A stretch of 5,539 nt of DNA from assembly GCA_902803125.1 (NCBI GenBank), contig CADCOZ010000246.1, positions 1 to 5,539 of the forward strand. Direction: 5' to 3'. Below, in pieces: positions 5,333 through 5,539 of the stretch. Made by a program: the position numbers and the translations under genes. The DNA is from an uncultured Ruminococcus sp. GTDB lineage: Bacteria > Bacillota > Clostridia > Oscillospirales > Acutalibacteraceae. Below the pieces are notes generated by a model that worked only from the letters and a program-made list of their open reading frames with translations, had not been told where the DNA came from and did not search any database. How positions within the stretch are numbered: position 1 is the first letter of the stretch; each line of letters starts with the position of its first letter.

Positions 5333-5539
5333 CAGACAGCTTTATTAAGTACGGCAATCAATTTTGTTCCGTTCGCTACTTGGGGGAACCCCTTCCCGAA
5401 ATTTGCTGTGTTTCGGGAAGGGGAAATACTGAAAACTGAATAATGTTGATTCAGGTCAAGTCAGCGATTTTTGGAAGGGGGTTTGGGGGGTCTCGCCTGT
5501 CGGCTCGGTCCGGTCGCTTCTGCCTGCGGCAGAGGTCTC
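5333..5539. other. Non-coding or uncertain region upstream of the terminator
   Basis: I see no supportable gene here. The left part holds the perfect inverted repeat. The right part is G/C-rich on alternating strands (GGAAGGGGGTTTGGGGGG at 5473-5490) and ends in a small 6-bp hairpin (5519-5524 with 5528-5533). All three minus-strand frames entering from the right edge close within 28-30 codons (stops at 5461, 5456 and 5451). The C-terminus of an upstream gene therefore cannot be excluded, but nothing in the translations is recognisable. Confidence 0.5.
5389..5423. repeat. Perfect 13-bp inverted repeat
   Basis: CCCCTTCCCGAAA (5389-5401) is exactly complementary to TTTCGGGAAGGGG (5411-5423), around a 9-base spacer. 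Neither strand shows a T tract after it, so it is not an obvious terminator. The adjacent palindrome GGGGAACCCC (5383-5392) shares the CCCC arm, so the two structures exclude each other. It may be a structured 3' region of the upstream transcript, a repeat element or a protein-binding site. Confidence 0.7.

Noticed and set aside
5251..5439. Plus-strand frame of 62 codons upstream of spoIIIAA
   Set aside because: Crosses the promoter, the terminator and the inverted repeat, has no ribosome binding site and no recognisable sequence.
5456..5539. Minus-strand C-terminal end of an upstream gene
   Set aside because: All three frames stay open for 25-30 codons, none looks like a known protein, and the stretch is rich in homopolymer-like GC runs. 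Sequence beyond the window is needed.

Overview
The window is almost entirely one sporulation locus read on the minus strand: spoIIIAA-AB-AC-AD-AE-AF-AG-AH, in the canonical order of endospore-forming Firmicutes. The first seven genes are complete. spoIIIAH runs off the left edge after 194 codons. The organism is an endospore former of the class Clostridia rather than a Bacillus: proteins are similar to or shorter than the B. subtilis versions (notably AF and AG), base composition is mid-GC, and hairpin-rich intergenic repeats of a kind I associate with gut Clostridia sit between genes. The taxonomic call is inference; the operon call is not in doubt.

Layout from right to left, in the direction of transcription. 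From 5539 to 5333 there is no convincing gene, only GC-rich sequence with a perfect 13-bp inverted repeat (5389-5423). At 5300-5332 a strong minus-strand intrinsic terminator ends whatever lies upstream. Only about 27 bp further on is a promoter resembling the mother-cell sigma-E consensus (5245-5273), then an AAAGGAGG ribosome binding site and the GTG start of spoIIIAA. AA overlaps AB. A 160-bp gap holds repeat copy B. AC, AD and AE are tightly packed, with 1 bp and 13 bp between genes. AE to AF is 32 bp. A 200-bp gap between AF and AG holds repeat copy A. AG and AH overlap by ATGA.

Together the eight proteins form the mother-cell half of the channel (A-Q complex or feeding tube) linking mother cell and forespore after engulfment. 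AA is a type II/IV-secretion-like ATPase, AB a GspF-like platform-associated protein, AC, AD and AE polytopic membrane proteins, and AF, AG and AH carry ring-building domains. AH meets forespore SpoIIQ across the intermembrane space.

The least expected feature is a pair of roughly 100-bp structured repeats inside the operon. They have the same orientation and both end exactly 20 nt before the start codon of the next gene (AG and AC). Comparing the copies shows two compensated base-pair changes in one stem and several differences that leave G-U pairs only if the minus strand is the RNA. This suggests the repeat acts, or once acted, as RNA in the operon transcript.
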